Below the pieces are notes generated by a model. It was not told where the DNA came from. It made no database searches and saw nothing but the letters and a program-made list of their open reading frames with translations. DNA of 64,000 nt from Streptomyces regalis. GTDB lineage: Bacteria; Actinomycetota; Actinomycetes; Streptomycetales; Streptomycetaceae. The stretch covers positions 85,936 through 149,935 of the forward strand of contig NZ_LLZG01000104.1 of NCBI RefSeq assembly GCF_001509475.1, written 5' to 3'. Of this stretch, positions 45,590-54,842 are shown piece after piece; within the stretch, counting starts at the first letter, position 1; every line of letters starts with the position of its first letter. The position numbers and the translations under genes are program-made.

Positions 45590-47266
45590 GTGACAACGAT
45601 CACCCCGGACTCCGGGAACCAGGGCGCGCCCCGCCCCTCGCTTCGCTCCCAGGCGGGTGCGCCCGGTACGCTCACCGCCGTGCCACACGCTGATCAGTCC
45701 CAAACCACCCAGAAGGGGCATCCCGTGACGTACCCCGGGCCGCCCAGGCCGGCGCAGGTCTCCGCCACACCCCTCGCGGAACTCGCCGATCAGCTGGGTG
45801 CCACCGCGCCGGAAGGCGCGGACGCCACCGAGGTCACGGGCATCACCCATGACTCGCGCGCCGTCCGCCCCGGCGACCTGTACGCCGCCCTCCCGGGCGC
45901 CCGCCTGCACGGCGCCGACTTCGTCACGCAGGCCGCGGGCCTCGGCGCGGTCGCCGTGCTGACCGACCCGACCGGCGCCGAGCGCGCCGCCGCGACCGGC
46001 CTGCCGGTCCTGGTCGTCGACGACCCGCGCGGGCGGATGGGCGAGCTGGCGGCCACGATCTACGGTCACCCCGGCCGCGACCTGCTGCAGATCGGCATCA
46101 CCGGCACCTCCGGCAAGACCACCACCGCGTATCTCGTCGAGGGCGCCCTCAAGTCCGTTGAGGGTGGTGGTGGGCGACGGGTGGGACTGATCGGCACGGT
46201 CGAGATGCGCATCGGTGACGAGCGCATCAAGTCCGAGCGGACCACCCCCGAAGCCACCGACCTGCAGGCCCTGTTCGCCGTCATGCGCGAACGCGGCGTC
46301 GAGGCGGTCGCCATGGAGGTCTCCAGCCACGCGCTGGTCCTCGGCCGCGTCGACGGCTGCGTCTTCGATATCGCGGTCTTCACCAACCTCAGCCCGGAAC
46401 ACATGGAGTTCCACTCCGACATGGAGGACTACTTCCGGGCCAAGGCGCAGCTCTTCACCCCGAAACGCAGCAAACTCGGCGTCATCAACCTCGACGACGA
46501 GTACGGCCGCAGGCTCGCCAAGGAAGCCACCGTCCCGGTCGTCACCTTCTCCGCCGAGGGCCACCCGGACGCCGACTGGCGCGCCGAGGACGTCGAAGTC
46601 GGCCCCATGGACTCGACGTTCACCGTGATCGGCCCCAAGGGTGAGCGGATCGCCGCCAGGTCGCCGATCGCCGGCCCCTTCAACGTGGCGAACACCCTCG
46701 CCGCCATCACCGCCCTGGCCGTCGCCGGCCTCGACGCCCAGGCCGCCGCCGACGGCATCGCCACCGTGCCGGGCGTGCCGGGCCGCCTCGAGCGGGTGGA
46801 CGCCGGGCAGCCGTATCTCGCGGTCGTGGACTACGCGCACAAGACCGACGCCGTCGAATCGGTGCTCAAGGCGCTCCGCAAGGTCACCGAGGGCAGGCTG
46901 CACGTCGTACTCGGCTGCGGCGGCGACCGCGACACGACCAAGCGCGAGCCGATGGGCGCGGCCGCGGCCCGGCTCGCCGACACCGCCGTACTGACCTCCG
47001 ACAACCCCCGCTCCGAGGACCCCCTCGCGATCCTCGCAACCATGCTCCAGGGCGCGGCGTCCGTGCCAGTACACGAACGTGGCGAGGTCCAGGTCTTCGA
47101 GGACCGGGCCGCCGCGATCGCCGCAGCCGTCGCCCGCGCCCAGCCCGGCGACACCGTGCTGGTCGCCGGCAAGGGCCATGAGCAGGGCCAGGACATCGCC
47201 GGAGTGGTCCGTCCCTTCGACGACCGCCAGGTGCTTCGCGAAGCTATCCAGAAGACCCAGGGATGA
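45590..47266 (+). CDS. murE: UDP-MurNAc-tripeptide ligase MurE
   Basis: 558 residues. ATP-dependent addition of the third amino acid (diaminopimelate) to UDP-MurNAc-L-Ala-D-Glu. Segments: ITHDSRAVRPGDLYAALPG, P-loop GITGTSGKTTTAYLV, TTPEATDL, EVSSHAL, and DNPRSEDP, the motif that binds the DAP substrate. About 50 N-terminal residues before PRPAQVSATPLAELA are extra and low in conservation; GTG 45725, after AAGGGG, could be the true start. Streptomyces walls contain LL-DAP, so the enzyme presumably takes that isomer. Confidence 0.95.
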   Translation: MTTITPDSGNQGAPRPSLRSQAGAPGTLTAVPHADQSQTTQKGHPVTYPGPPRPAQVSATPLAELADQLGATAPEGADATEVTGITHDSRAVRPGDLYAALPGARLHGADFVTQAAGLGAVAVLTDPTGAERAAATGLPVLVVDDPRGRMGELAATIYGHPGRDLLQIGITGTSGKTTTAYLVEGALKSVEGGGGRRVGLIGTVEMRIGDERIKSERTTPEATDLQALFAVMRERGVEAVAMEVSSHALVLGRVDGCVFDIAVFTNLSPEHMEFHSDMEDYFRAKAQLFTPKRSKLGVINLDDEYGRRLAKEATVPVVTFSAEGHPDADWRAEDVEVGPMDSTFTVIGPKGERIAARSPIAGPFNVANTLAAITALAVAGLDAQAAADGIATVPGVPGRLERVDAGQPYLAVVDYAHKTDAVESVLKALRKVTEGRLHVVLGCGGDRDTTKREPMGAAAARLADTAVLTSDNPRSEDPLAILATMLQGAASVPVHERGEVQVFEDRAAAIAAAVARAQPGDTVLVAGKGHEQGQDIAGVVRPFDDRQVLREAIQKTQG

Positions 47267-47270
47267 ACTT

Positions 47271-48686
47271 GTGATCGCCCTCTCTCTCGCCGAGATCGCA
47301 GAAGTCGTCGGCGGGCAGACGTACGACATACCGGATCCGTCCGTCCAGGTCACCGGACCGGTCGTCCGGGACTCCCGTGAAGTGGAGCCCGGCACCCTCT
47401 TCGCCGCCTTCGTCGGCGAGCGCGTGGACGGCCACGACTACGCGTCGGCGGTCGTGGCCGCGGGTGCCGTCGCCGTACTCGGCTCCCGGCCCGTGGGCGT
47501 GCCCACGATCGTCGTGGCCGACGTCCAGAAGGCCCTCGGCGCCCTCGCCCGCCATGTCGTACGACGGCTCGGCGCGACCCTCGTGGCCCTGACCGGCTCG
47601 GCGGGCAAGACCAGCACCAAGGACCTGATCGCCCAGGTGCTCCAGCGCAAGGCGCCCACCGTGTGGACGCCGGGCTCGCTCAACAACGAGATCGGGCTGC
47701 CGCTGACCGCCCTCAGCGCCACCGAGGAGACCAGGTTCCTCGTCCTGGAGATGGGCGCCCGCGGCATCGGCCACATCCGCTACCTCGCCGATCTGACGCC
47801 CCCGAAGATCGGCCTCGTGCTCAACGTCGGCACCGCCCACATCGGCGAGTTCGGCGGCCGCGAGCAGATCGCGCAGGCCAAGGGCGAACTCGTGGAGGCC
47901 CTTCCGCCGGCGGAAGACGGCGGCGCCGCGATCCTCAACGCCGACGATCCCCTCGTACGGGCCATGGCGTCCCGTACGAAGGCGAAGATGATCCTTTTCG
48001 GAGAGTCAGGCGAAGCGGACGTACGCGCCGAGAACGTGAGACTCACGGACAGCGGACAGCCTGCTTTCACTCTTCACACACCCTCCGGTGCAAGCGATGT
48101 GACCATGCGCCTGTACGGTGAGCACCACGTGTCGAACGCGCTCGCCGCGGCCGCCGTCGCCCATGAGCTGGGCATGTCCGCGGAAGAGATCGCCACCGCG
48201 CTCTCCGAGGCGGGCTCCCTCTCCCGCTGGCGGATGGAGGTCACCGAGCGCCCGGACGGCGTGACGGTCGTCAACGACGCCTACAACGCGAACCCCGAGT
48301 CCATGAGGGCCGCTCTGCGTGCCCTTGCTGCCATGGGTAAGGGGCGCCGTACGTGGGCGGTGCTCGGCAAGATGGCCGAGCTCGGGGACGAGGCGCTCGC
48401 CGAGCACGACGCGGTCGGGCGGCTCGCCGTCCGGCTCAACGTCAGCAAGCTCGTCGCGGTCGGGGGCAGGGAAGCGTCCTGGCTGCAACTGGGCGCATAT
48501 AACGAGGGTTCGTGGGGTGAGGAGTCGGTGCACGTGTCCGACGCACAGGCGGCGGTCGACCTGTTGCGCAGCGAGTTGCGCCCGGGGGACGTCGTGCTCG
48601 TGAAGGCGTCCCGTTCGGTGGGGTTGGAGAGCGTCGCCGAGGCGCTGCTCGGGACCGGTGCCGAGGGTGAGGTTGCCGCCCGATGA
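47271..48686 (+). CDS. murF: UDP-MurNAc-pentapeptide synthetase MurF
   Basis: 471 residues. Adds D-Ala-D-Ala to the UDP-MurNAc-tripeptide. Uridine-binding [27 protein letters not shown]-loop [40 protein letters not shown] and [18 protein letters not shown] 47271 is five bases after the murE stop with GGGATG as weak ribosome binding site. Its stop overlaps mraY (ATGATGA). Confidence 0.96.
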   Translation: MIALSLAEIAEVVGGQTYDIPDPSVQVTGPVVRDSREVEPGTLFAAFVGERVDGHDYASAVVAAGAVAVLGSRPVGVPTIVVADVQKALGALARHVVRRLGATLVALTGSAGKTSTKDLIAQVLQRKAPTVWTPGSLNNEIGLPLTALSATEETRFLVLEMGARGIGHIRYLADLTPPKIGLVLNVGTAHIGEFGGREQIAQAKGELVEALPPAEDGGAAILNADDPLVRAMASRTKAKMILFGESGEADVRAENVRLTDSGQPAFTLHTPSGASDVTMRLYGEHHVSNALAAAAVAHELGMSAEEIATALSEAGSLSRWRMEVTERPDGVTVVNDAYNANPESMRAALRALAAMGKGRRTWAVLGKMAELGDEALAEHDAVGRLAVRLNVSKLVAVGGREASWLQLGAYNEGSWGEESVHVSDAQAAVDLLRSELRPGDVVLVKASRSVGLESVAEALLGTGAEGEVAAR

Positions 48687-49756
48687 TGAAGCAGATCCTG
48701 TTCGCAGGAGTCATTGGCCTCTTCCTGACCCTGATCGGCACCCCCCTGCTGATCAAGCTCCTCGCGCGCAAGGGCTACGGCCAGTACATTCGCGACGACG
48801 GCCCGCGTGAGCACGCCAGCAAGCGCGGTACGCCGACCATGGGCGGCATCGCGTTCATCTTCGCGACGGTCGCCGCGTACTTCCTTTCGAAGCTCATCAC
48901 GGGCAAGCCGCCCACCTACTCGGGTGTGCTGGTGCTCGGCCTGATGGTCGGGATGGGCCTGGTCGGCTTTCTCGACGACTACATCAAGATCGTCAAGCGG
49001 CGTTCGCTGGGTCTGCGGGCCAAGGCGAAGATGGCAGGCCAGTTGCTCGGCGGCATCGCCTTCGCGGTGCTCTCGCTGCAGTTCGAGGACGCCCGCGGCA
49101 ACACGCCGGCGTCGACGAAGCTGTCGTTCATCACCGACTTCGGCTGGACGATCGGTCCGGTGCTGTTCGTCGTCTGGGCGCTGTTCATGATCCTCGCGAT
49201 GTCGAACGGCGTGAACCTCACCGACGGTCTGGACGGTCTGGCCACCGGTGCCTCCGTGCTCGTCTTCGGCGCCTACACCTTCATCGGCGTGTGGCAGTAC
49301 CAGGAGTCCTGCGCCAACGCGCAGACCCTGACCAACCCCAACGCCTGTTACGAGGTCCGCGACCCACTCGACCTCGCCGTCGTCTCCGCCGCTCTGATGG
49401 GCGCCTGCCTCGGCTTCCTGTGGTGGAACACATCGCCGGCCAAGATCTTCATGGGTGACACCGGCTCGCTCGCGCTCGGCGGTGTGCTCGCCGGTCTCGC
49501 GATCTGCTCCCGCACCGAGCTGCTGCTCGCCATCCTCGGCGGCCTGTTCGTCCTGATCACCATGTCGGTGGTCATCCAGGTCGGCTCCTTCCGCCTCACC
49601 GGCAAGCGCGTCTTCCGGATGGCGCCACTCCAGCACCACTTCGAACTCAAGGGCTGGTCCGAGGTCCTTGTGGTGGTCCGCTTCTGGATCATCCAGGGCA
49701 TCTGTGTGATTGTCGGACTGGGCCTCTTCTATGCGGGATGGGCAGCGGACAAGTGA
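48683..49756 (+). CDS. mraY: Phospho-MurNAc-pentapeptide translocase MraY
   Basis: 357 residues, ten predicted membrane helices. Transfers phospho-MurNAc-pentapeptide to undecaprenyl phosphate, forming lipid I. Conserved cytoplasmic loops: [20 protein letters not shown] (Asp-Asp), [27 protein letters not shown] and the His motif [17 protein letters not shown] 48683 overlaps the murF stop; ATG 48686 is the alternative. It overlaps murD by 19 bp. Confidence 0.97.
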   Translation: MMKQILFAGVIGLFLTLIGTPLLIKLLARKGYGQYIRDDGPREHASKRGTPTMGGIAFIFATVAAYFLSKLITGKPPTYSGVLVLGLMVGMGLVGFLDDYIKIVKRRSLGLRAKAKMAGQLLGGIAFAVLSLQFEDARGNTPASTKLSFITDFGWTIGPVLFVVWALFMILAMSNGVNLTDGLDGLATGASVLVFGAYTFIGVWQYQESCANAQTLTNPNACYEVRDPLDLAVVSAALMGACLGFLWWNTSPAKIFMGDTGSLALGGVLAGLAICSRTELLLAILGGLFVLITMSVVIQVGSFRLTGKRVFRMAPLQHHFELKGWSEVLVVVRFWIIQGICVIVGLGLFYAGWAADK

Positions 49757-51162
49757 CCGACTGGCAGGGGAAGAACGTCACCGTTGCCGGGCTCGGTGTC
49801 TCCGGGATCCCGGCGGCCAAGGTCCTGCACGGCCTCGGCGCGACCGTCACCGTCGTCAACGACGGCGACGACGCACGCGCGCGTGCCCAGGCCGCCGAGC
49901 TGGAGGCGCTCGGTATCACCGTCCGCCTCGGCGACGGGGCGACCCTGCCCGAAGGAACCGAACTCATCGTCACCGCGCCCGGCTGGAAGCCGGACAAGCC
50001 GCTGTTCGCGGCCGCTGACGAAGCGGGCGTCCCGGTCTGGGGCGACGTGGAGCTGGCCTGGCGGCTGCGCGGCCCCGACGCCGCGCCCTGGCTCGCCGTC
50101 ACCGGCACCAACGGCAAGACCACGACCGTCCAGATGCTGGCCTCGATCCTCAAGGCGGCGGGCCTGCGCACGGCCGCCGTCGGCAACATCGGCGTCTCGC
50201 TCCTCGACGCGGTGCTCGGCGAGGAGCAGTACGACGTCCTGGCCGTGGAGTTGTCCAGCTACCAGCTCCACTGGGCGCCCTCGCTGCGCGCCCACTCGGC
50301 CGTCGTGCTCAACCTCGCCCCCGACCACCTCGACTGGCACGGCTCCATGGAGGCGTACGCGCGCGACAAGGGCCGTATCTACGAGGGCAACCGCGTCGCC
50401 TGCGTCTACAACGTCGCCGACAAGGCCACCGAGGACCTGGTGCGCGAGGCCGACGTCGAGGAGGGCTGCCGGGCCATCGGCTTCACCCTCGGCACCCCGG
50501 CCCCGTCCCAACTCGGTGTCGTCGAGGGCATCCTCGTCGACCGCGCCTTCGTCGAAGACCGGCAGAAGAACGCCCAGGAGCTCGCCGAGGTCTCCGACGT
50601 CAACCCGCCGGCCCCGCACAACATCGCCAACGCCCTCGCGGCAGCGGCCCTCGCCCGGGCCTTCGGGGTGCCCCCCAAGGCCGTACGCGACGGCCTGCGG
50701 GCCTTCACTCCGGACGCCCACCGCATCGCGCACGTGGCGGACGTCGACGGGGTCGCCTACGTCGACGACTCCAAGGCCACCAACACCCACGCGGCGGAGG
50801 CGTCGTTGGCTGCCTACGAGTCCATCGTGTGGATCGCGGGCGGGCTCGCCAAGGGCGCGGCCTTCGAGGAGCTGGTCGCGAAGTCGGCAAAGCGACTTCG
50901 CGCGGCCGTGCTCATCGGCGCCGATCGTGGCCTGATCCGGGAAGCCCTCGCGCGACACGCGCCGGAAGTACCCGTCGTCGACCTCGACCGGACCGACACT
51001 GGGGCGATGCTCGCGGCAGTCCAGGAGGCGAAGGGCCTCGCCCAGCCCGGCGACACAGTGCTCCTTGCCCCGGCCTGTGCCTCGATGGACATGTTCGCCA
51101 ACTACAACCAGCGCGGTGACGCGTTCGCGGAGGCGGTTCGCGAACTCGGCGCGGGCGCCTGA
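49738..51162 (+). CDS. murD: UDP-MurNAc-L-Ala:D-Glu ligase MurD
   Basis: 474 residues. Adds D-glutamate to UDP-MurNAc-L-Ala. N-terminal [18 protein letters not shown]-loop [45 protein letters not shown] and [15 protein letters not shown] 49738 overlaps the mraY end; GTG 49753, overlapping the mraY stop as GTGA, is an in-frame alternative that would remove five residues. Confidence 0.96.
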   Translation: MGSGQVTDWQGKNVTVAGLGVSGIPAAKVLHGLGATVTVVNDGDDARARAQAAELEALGITVRLGDGATLPEGTELIVTAPGWKPDKPLFAAADEAGVPVWGDVELAWRLRGPDAAPWLAVTGTNGKTTTVQMLASILKAAGLRTAAVGNIGVSLLDAVLGEEQYDVLAVELSSYQLHWAPSLRAHSAVVLNLAPDHLDWHGSMEAYARDKGRIYEGNRVACVYNVADKATEDLVREADVEEGCRAIGFTLGTPAPSQLGVVEGILVDRAFVEDRQKNAQELAEVSDVNPPAPHNIANALAAAALARAFGVPPKAVRDGLRAFTPDAHRIAHVADVDGVAYVDDSKATNTHAAEASLAAYESIVWIAGGLAKGAAFEELVAKSAKRLRAAVLIGADRGLIREALARHAPEVPVVDLDRTDTGAMLAAVQEAKGLAQPGDTVLLAPACASMDMFANYNQRGDAFAEAVRELGAGA

Positions 51163-51210
51163 CGCCGGGTCTCGGCCACTGCGGGTGCTTCGGGACCCTT
51201 GGAGGGACGC

Positions 51211-51276
51211 GTGACTCGGATGTGGCCGGACGGTACGTACTCCCACGGCGAGGCGGTGGGCGCCGATGCCCGGTAG
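51211..51276 (+). CDS. Possible 21-residue ORF coupled to ftsW
   Basis: GTG 51211 has GGAGGG at ideal spacing and opens 21 codons (starts VTRMWPDGTYSHGE) ending in TAG at 51276, overlapping the ftsW ATG (51266) by 11 bases in another frame. ftsW itself has no clear ribosome binding site. A translational coupler is plausible; no homology is recognised. Confidence 0.4.
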   Translation: MTRMWPDGTYSHGEAVGADAR

Positions 51277-52627
51277 CCGTACCGGACGGCCCCCCGTCCA
51301 GCGGGCCGTCCGGCGCCCCGTCGCTCCAGGGCCGCCGCGCGACAACGCCGTACGACGGCTCTACACGCGCCTGCACCGGGCGTGGGACCGGCCGCTGACC
51401 GCGTACTACCTGATCCTCGGCGGCAGCCTGCTGATCACCGTGCTCGGCCTGGTGATGGTCTACTCGGCCTCCCAGATCACCGCCCTGCAGATGTCGCTGC
51501 CGGGGTCGTACTTCTTCCGCAAGCAGCTGCTGGCCGCCGCGATCGGCACCGGGCTGCTGCTCGCCGCGTCCCGGATGCCCGTGAAGCTGCACCGGGCGCT
51601 CGCCTACCCGATCCTCGCCGGTGCCGTCTTCCTGATGGCCTTGGTGCAGGTGCCCGGGATAGGAGTCGCGGTCAACGGCAACCAGAACTGGATCGCCCTC
51701 GGCGGCTCCTTCCAGATCCAGCCCAGCGAGTTCGGCAAGCTGGCGCTGGTGCTGTGGGGCGCCGACCTGATCGCCCGCAAGCAGGACAAGAAGCTGCTGA
51801 CGCAGTGGAAGCACATGCTGGTGCCGCTCGTGCCGGTCGCCTTCATGCTGCTCGGGCTGATCATGCTCGGCGGCGACATGGGTACGGCGATCATCCTGTC
51901 GGCGATCCTGTTCGGCCTGCTGTGGCTGGCGGGGGCGCCGACCCGGCTGTTCGTGGGAGTGCTGTCGGTGGCCGGCGCGATCGGCGTGCTCCTCATCAAG
52001 AGCAGCGAGAACCGCATGGCCCGCCTGCAGTGCCTCGGCGCCACCGAGCCGCGCAGTGGTCTCGTCGACTGCTGGCAGGCGGTGCACGGAATCTACGCGC
52101 TCGCCTCCGGCGGAATTTTCGGCTCCGGGCTGGGTGCGAGTGTGGAGAAATGGGGGCAACTCCCCGAAGCCCACACGGACTTCATCTTCGCCGTCACCGG
52201 TGAGGAACTGGGCTTGGCGGGGACGGTGTCGGTGCTCGCCCTCTTCGCGGCTCTAGGCTATGCGGGTATCCGCGTGGCCGGACGCACGGAGGACCCCTTC
52301 GTGAGGTATGCCGCGGGAGGTGTGACCACCTGGATCACCGCGCAAGCCGTGATCAACATCGGTGCGGTGCTCGGCCTGCTGCCGATCGCCGGCGTCCCCC
52401 TCCCGCTGTTCTCCTACGGGGGATCCGCCTTGCTGCCGACCATGTTCGCCATCGGGCTGCTGATCGCCTTCGCGCGCGACGAGCCCGCTGCGCGGGCGGC
52501 GCTTTCTGCCCGGCAACCCCGCTTTGGTAGAAAGCGTGCGGGAGGCGCCGGCCGCGGTCGGGAGCCTCGGAGATGGAACACGATGCGACGGCGCGCCTCA
52601 GCGGCGCGTTCGTCCGGAGAGCGGTGA
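51266..52627 (+). CDS. ftsW: Peptidoglycan glycosyltransferase FtsW
   Basis: 453 residues, SEDS family, ten membrane helices between about 45 and 415. Conserved stretches: VMVYSAS, GNQNWIALGGSFQIQPSEFGKLALVLW, GGDMGTAIIL, EAHTDFIFAVTGEELGL and LPLFSYGGSALL. It polymerises glycan strands at the septum with FtsI. The C-terminus is a basic cytoplasmic tail. ATG 51266 overlaps a small upstream ORF. Promoted with murG seven bases downstream. Confidence 0.95.
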   Translation: MPGSRTGRPPVQRAVRRPVAPGPPRDNAVRRLYTRLHRAWDRPLTAYYLILGGSLLITVLGLVMVYSASQITALQMSLPGSYFFRKQLLAAAIGTGLLLAASRMPVKLHRALAYPILAGAVFLMALVQVPGIGVAVNGNQNWIALGGSFQIQPSEFGKLALVLWGADLIARKQDKKLLTQWKHMLVPLVPVAFMLLGLIMLGGDMGTAIILSAILFGLLWLAGAPTRLFVGVLSVAGAIGVLLIKSSENRMARLQCLGATEPRSGLVDCWQAVHGIYALASGGIFGSGLGASVEKWGQLPEAHTDFIFAVTGEELGLAGTVSVLALFAALGYAGIRVAGRTEDPFVRYAAGGVTTWITAQAVINIGAVLGLLPIAGVPLPLFSYGGSALLPTMFAIGLLIAFARDEPAARAALSARQPRFGRKRAGGAGRGREPRRWNTMRRRASAARSSGER

Positions 52628-52633
52628 ATTTCG

Positions 52634-53725
52634 GTGCATGTCGTACTCGCCGGTGGGGGGACCGCCGGCCACATCGAGCCCGCGCTCGCCCTCGCGGACG
52701 CCCTGCGCAGGCAGGACCCGACCGTGGGGATCACGGCCCTGGGCACGGAGCGCGGCCTGGAGACCCGGCTCGTACCCGAGCGGGGCTACGAGCTCGCGCT
52801 GATCCCCGCCGTACCCCTGCCACGCAAGCCGACGCCCGAGCTGATCACCGTCCCGGGCCGGCTGCGCGGCACGATCAAGGCGACCGAGCAGATCCTGGAG
52901 CGCACCAAGGCGGACGCCGTCGTCGGCTTCGGCGGCTATGTCGCCCTGCCCGGCTACCTCGCCGCCAAGCGCCTCGGTGTGCCGATCATCATCCACGAGG
53001 CCAACGCCCGACCGGGCCTCGCCAACAAGATCGGTTCGCGGTACGCCGCCCAGGTCGCCGTCTCCACCCCGGACAGCAAGCTGCGCAACTCGCGCTACAT
53101 CGGCATCCCGCTGCGCCGGACCATCGCCACCCTGGACCGGGCCGCGATGCGCCCCGAGGCCCGCGCCGCGTTCGGGCTCGACCCGAACCTGCCCACGCTG
53201 CTGGTCTCCGGCGGGTCGCAGGGCGCCCGCCGCCTCAACGAGGTCGTCCAGCAGGTGGCGCCCTGGCTCCAGCAGGCCGGCATCCAGATCCTGCACGCGG
53301 TCGGCCCGAAGAACGAACTGCCGCAGGTGCAGCAGATGCCGGGAATGCCGCCCTACATCCCGGTAAGTTACCTGGACCGGATGGACCTCGCGTACGCCGC
53401 GGCCGACATGATGCTCTGCCGCGCGGGCGCGATGACCGTCGCCGAACTCTCTGCCGTCGGACTCCCGGCCGCTTACGTCCCGCTGCCCATCGGCAACGGC
53501 GAACAGCGGCTGAACGCCCAGCCGGTGGTCAAGGCCGGCGGCGGACTGCTGGTCGACGACGCGGAACTCACCCCCGAGTGGGTGCAGCAGAACGTCCTGC
53601 CCGTGCTCGCCGACCCGCACCGGCTGTACGAGATGTCCCGCGCCGCGAGCGAGTTCGGCCGCCGGGACGCCGACGACCTGCTCGTCGGCATGGTGTACGA
53701 GGCGATCGCCTCGCACCGCCGCTAG
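52634..53725 (+). CDS. murG: Lipid II synthase MurG
   Basis: 363 residues, GT28 family. Adds GlcNAc from UDP-GlcNAc to lipid I. Two Rossmann domains with HVVLAGGGTAGHIEPALALA at the start, VVGFGGYVALPGYLAA, HEANARPGLANKIGSRYA, LLVSGGSQGARRLNE and the UDP-binding RAGAMTVAELSAVGLPAAYVPLP. GTG 52634 after GGTGA. Unlike mycobacteria, murC does not follow. Confidence 0.97.
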   Translation: MHVVLAGGGTAGHIEPALALADALRRQDPTVGITALGTERGLETRLVPERGYELALIPAVPLPRKPTPELITVPGRLRGTIKATEQILERTKADAVVGFGGYVALPGYLAAKRLGVPIIIHEANARPGLANKIGSRYAAQVAVSTPDSKLRNSRYIGIPLRRTIATLDRAAMRPEARAAFGLDPNLPTLLVSGGSQGARRLNEVVQQVAPWLQQAGIQILHAVGPKNELPQVQQMPGMPPYIPVSYLDRMDLAYAAADMMLCRAGAMTVAELSAVGLPAAYVPLPIGNGEQRLNAQPVVKAGGGLLVDDAELTPEWVQQNVLPVLADPHRLYEMSRAASEFGRRDADDLLVGMVYEAIASHRR

Positions 53726-53751
53726 GAACCGTATGACGGAGGGCAGGGAGC

Positions 53752-54552
53752 GTGGCCGGACCGACGACCGCCGAGCGCGGTGAACGCCAGCAGGAGTCGT
53801 CCGACCCGCCCCCCGTCCGGCGGTTGAGGCCGCGACGCCTTCGCCTTCGTGTGATCATCATCCTTGTCGTCGTGCTCGCGCTCCTCGGCGCGGGCTCCGT
53901 CTGGCTGCTGTACGGCTCCAAATGGCTGCGCGTCGAGCGTGTATCCGTCTCCGGGACCCGGGTCCTGACGCCCGCACAGGTCCGGGAGGCGGCTGACGTT
54001 CCCGTCGGGGCACCGCTGATTTCCGTCGACACCGATGCGATTGAGGCACGACTGCGCCGGAAATTGCCCCGAATTGATGTGGTTGACGTAGTCCGCTCCT
54101 GGCCGCATGGAATCGGCCTGAAAGTGGTGGAACGTACTCCGGTTCTGATTGTCCAAAGAGGCGGAAAGTTCGTCGAAGTGGACGATGAAGGTGTCCGATT
54201 CGCCACCGTTTCTGAGGCTCCGAAAGGCGTTCCCGCACTGGAATTGACGCTGTCTCGGTCGAGCTCCGCCGCCGCGAGCCTGCGCCGCTTCAGCGAGGAC
54301 CGTCTGGTGCGGGAGGCGGTACGGGTCGCCGGCGCCATTCCGGCCGCCGTCGCGCGCATCACCCAGGTCGTCAAGGTCCGCTCCTACGACGACATCTCAC
54401 TGGAGTTGGGCGACGGCCGGACCGTCGCCTGGGGGAGTGGCGAGAAGGGTGCGGCGAAGGCTCGCACACTCACCGCTCTCATGAAAGCCTCGCCGGATGC
54501 GCGGTACTTCGACGTCAGCGTTCCCACCGCCCCTGCGTCATCAGGGAGTTGA
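53752..54552 (+). CDS. ftsQ: Cell division protein FtsQ
   Basis: 266 residues: basic Pro/Arg-rich cytoplasmic part, one membrane helix (about 33-55, RVIIILVVVLALLGAGSVWLLY), POTRA domain (WLRVERVSVSGTRVLTPAQVREAADVPVGAPLISVDTDAIEARL) and FtsQ/DivIB domain. It bridges early and late division proteins. GTG 53752 with AGGGAG. Codons about 90-165 (54020-54240) use A- and T-ending and rare codons (AGA, AAA, ATT, TTG) far more than the rest of the gene. Confidence 0.95.
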   Translation: MAGPTTAERGERQQESSDPPPVRRLRPRRLRLRVIIILVVVLALLGAGSVWLLYGSKWLRVERVSVSGTRVLTPAQVREAADVPVGAPLISVDTDAIEARLRRKLPRIDVVDVVRSWPHGIGLKVVERTPVLIVQRGGKFVEVDDEGVRFATVSEAPKGVPALELTLSRSSSAAASLRRFSEDRLVREAVRVAGAIPAAVARITQVVKVRSYDDISLELGDGRTVAWGSGEKGAAKARTLTALMKASPDARYFDVSVPTAPASSGS

Positions 54553-54605
54553 CGCACATCTGCGCAGGCCAGCACCCTGGTTGGGCAGCGACATGGCTGA
54601 TCACA

Positions 54606-54611
54606 TAGGGT
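54606..54611 (+). promoter_or_regulatory. Candidate ftsZ promoter -10
   Basis: TAGGGT, with TTGGGC 19 bases upstream (54581-54586). S. coelicolor ftsZ is known to have several promoters in this region, one used for sporulation; which this would be is not clear. Confidence 0.3.
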
Positions 54612-54635
54612 GAAAAGAAAAACGGGAGGTTCGGC

Positions 54636-54710
54636 GTGTTCGTTGAACGTGCGCCACTTGTCGACTTAGTGTCCTGTTCAGAAGACTTCAAGGAACAGAC
54701 ACACTGGTAA
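54636..54710 (+). CDS. Possible ftsZ leader ORF with a TTA codon
   Basis: GTG 54636 follows GGGAGG at six bases and opens 24 codons ending in TAA at 54708-54710, 132 bases before ftsZ. Codon 11 (54666-54668) is TTA, which in Streptomyces needs the developmental tRNA BldA. Third-position G+C is near half, well below neighbouring genes, so this may be promoter DNA and not a coding region. No homology recognised. Confidence 0.35.
   Translation: MFVERAPLVDLVSCSEDFKEQTHW
54669..54702 (+). promoter_or_regulatory. Dyad of WhiA-like GACAC motifs upstream of ftsZ
   Basis: GTGTC-C-TGTTC, 13 bases, GAACA-GACAC: an almost perfect inverted repeat with GACAC at both outer ends. GACAC is the core of the WhiA binding site, and ftsZ is a known WhiA/WhiB-activated sporulation gene in Streptomyces. 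Motif match by eye. Confidence 0.5.
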
Positions 54711-54733
54711 CCCTAAACTTCAGGGTTAGGGTT
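54709..54733 (+). repeat. AACCCT/AGGGTT inverted and direct repeat in the ftsZ leader
   Basis: AACCCT, seven bases, AGGGTT, followed at once by a second AGGGTT. It can form a short hairpin 110 bases before ftsZ. Could be an operator or a weak attenuator. Confidence 0.6.
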
Positions 54734-54842
54734 CGGGTCGGCGCTACGGACCGTCCCATTCGGCATCAGTCGCCGGGTTTCGCGGAGCACAGCGCTTCCC
54801 CGTGATCCGACGACCCGTAACTCGAGGCGAGAGGCCTTCGAC

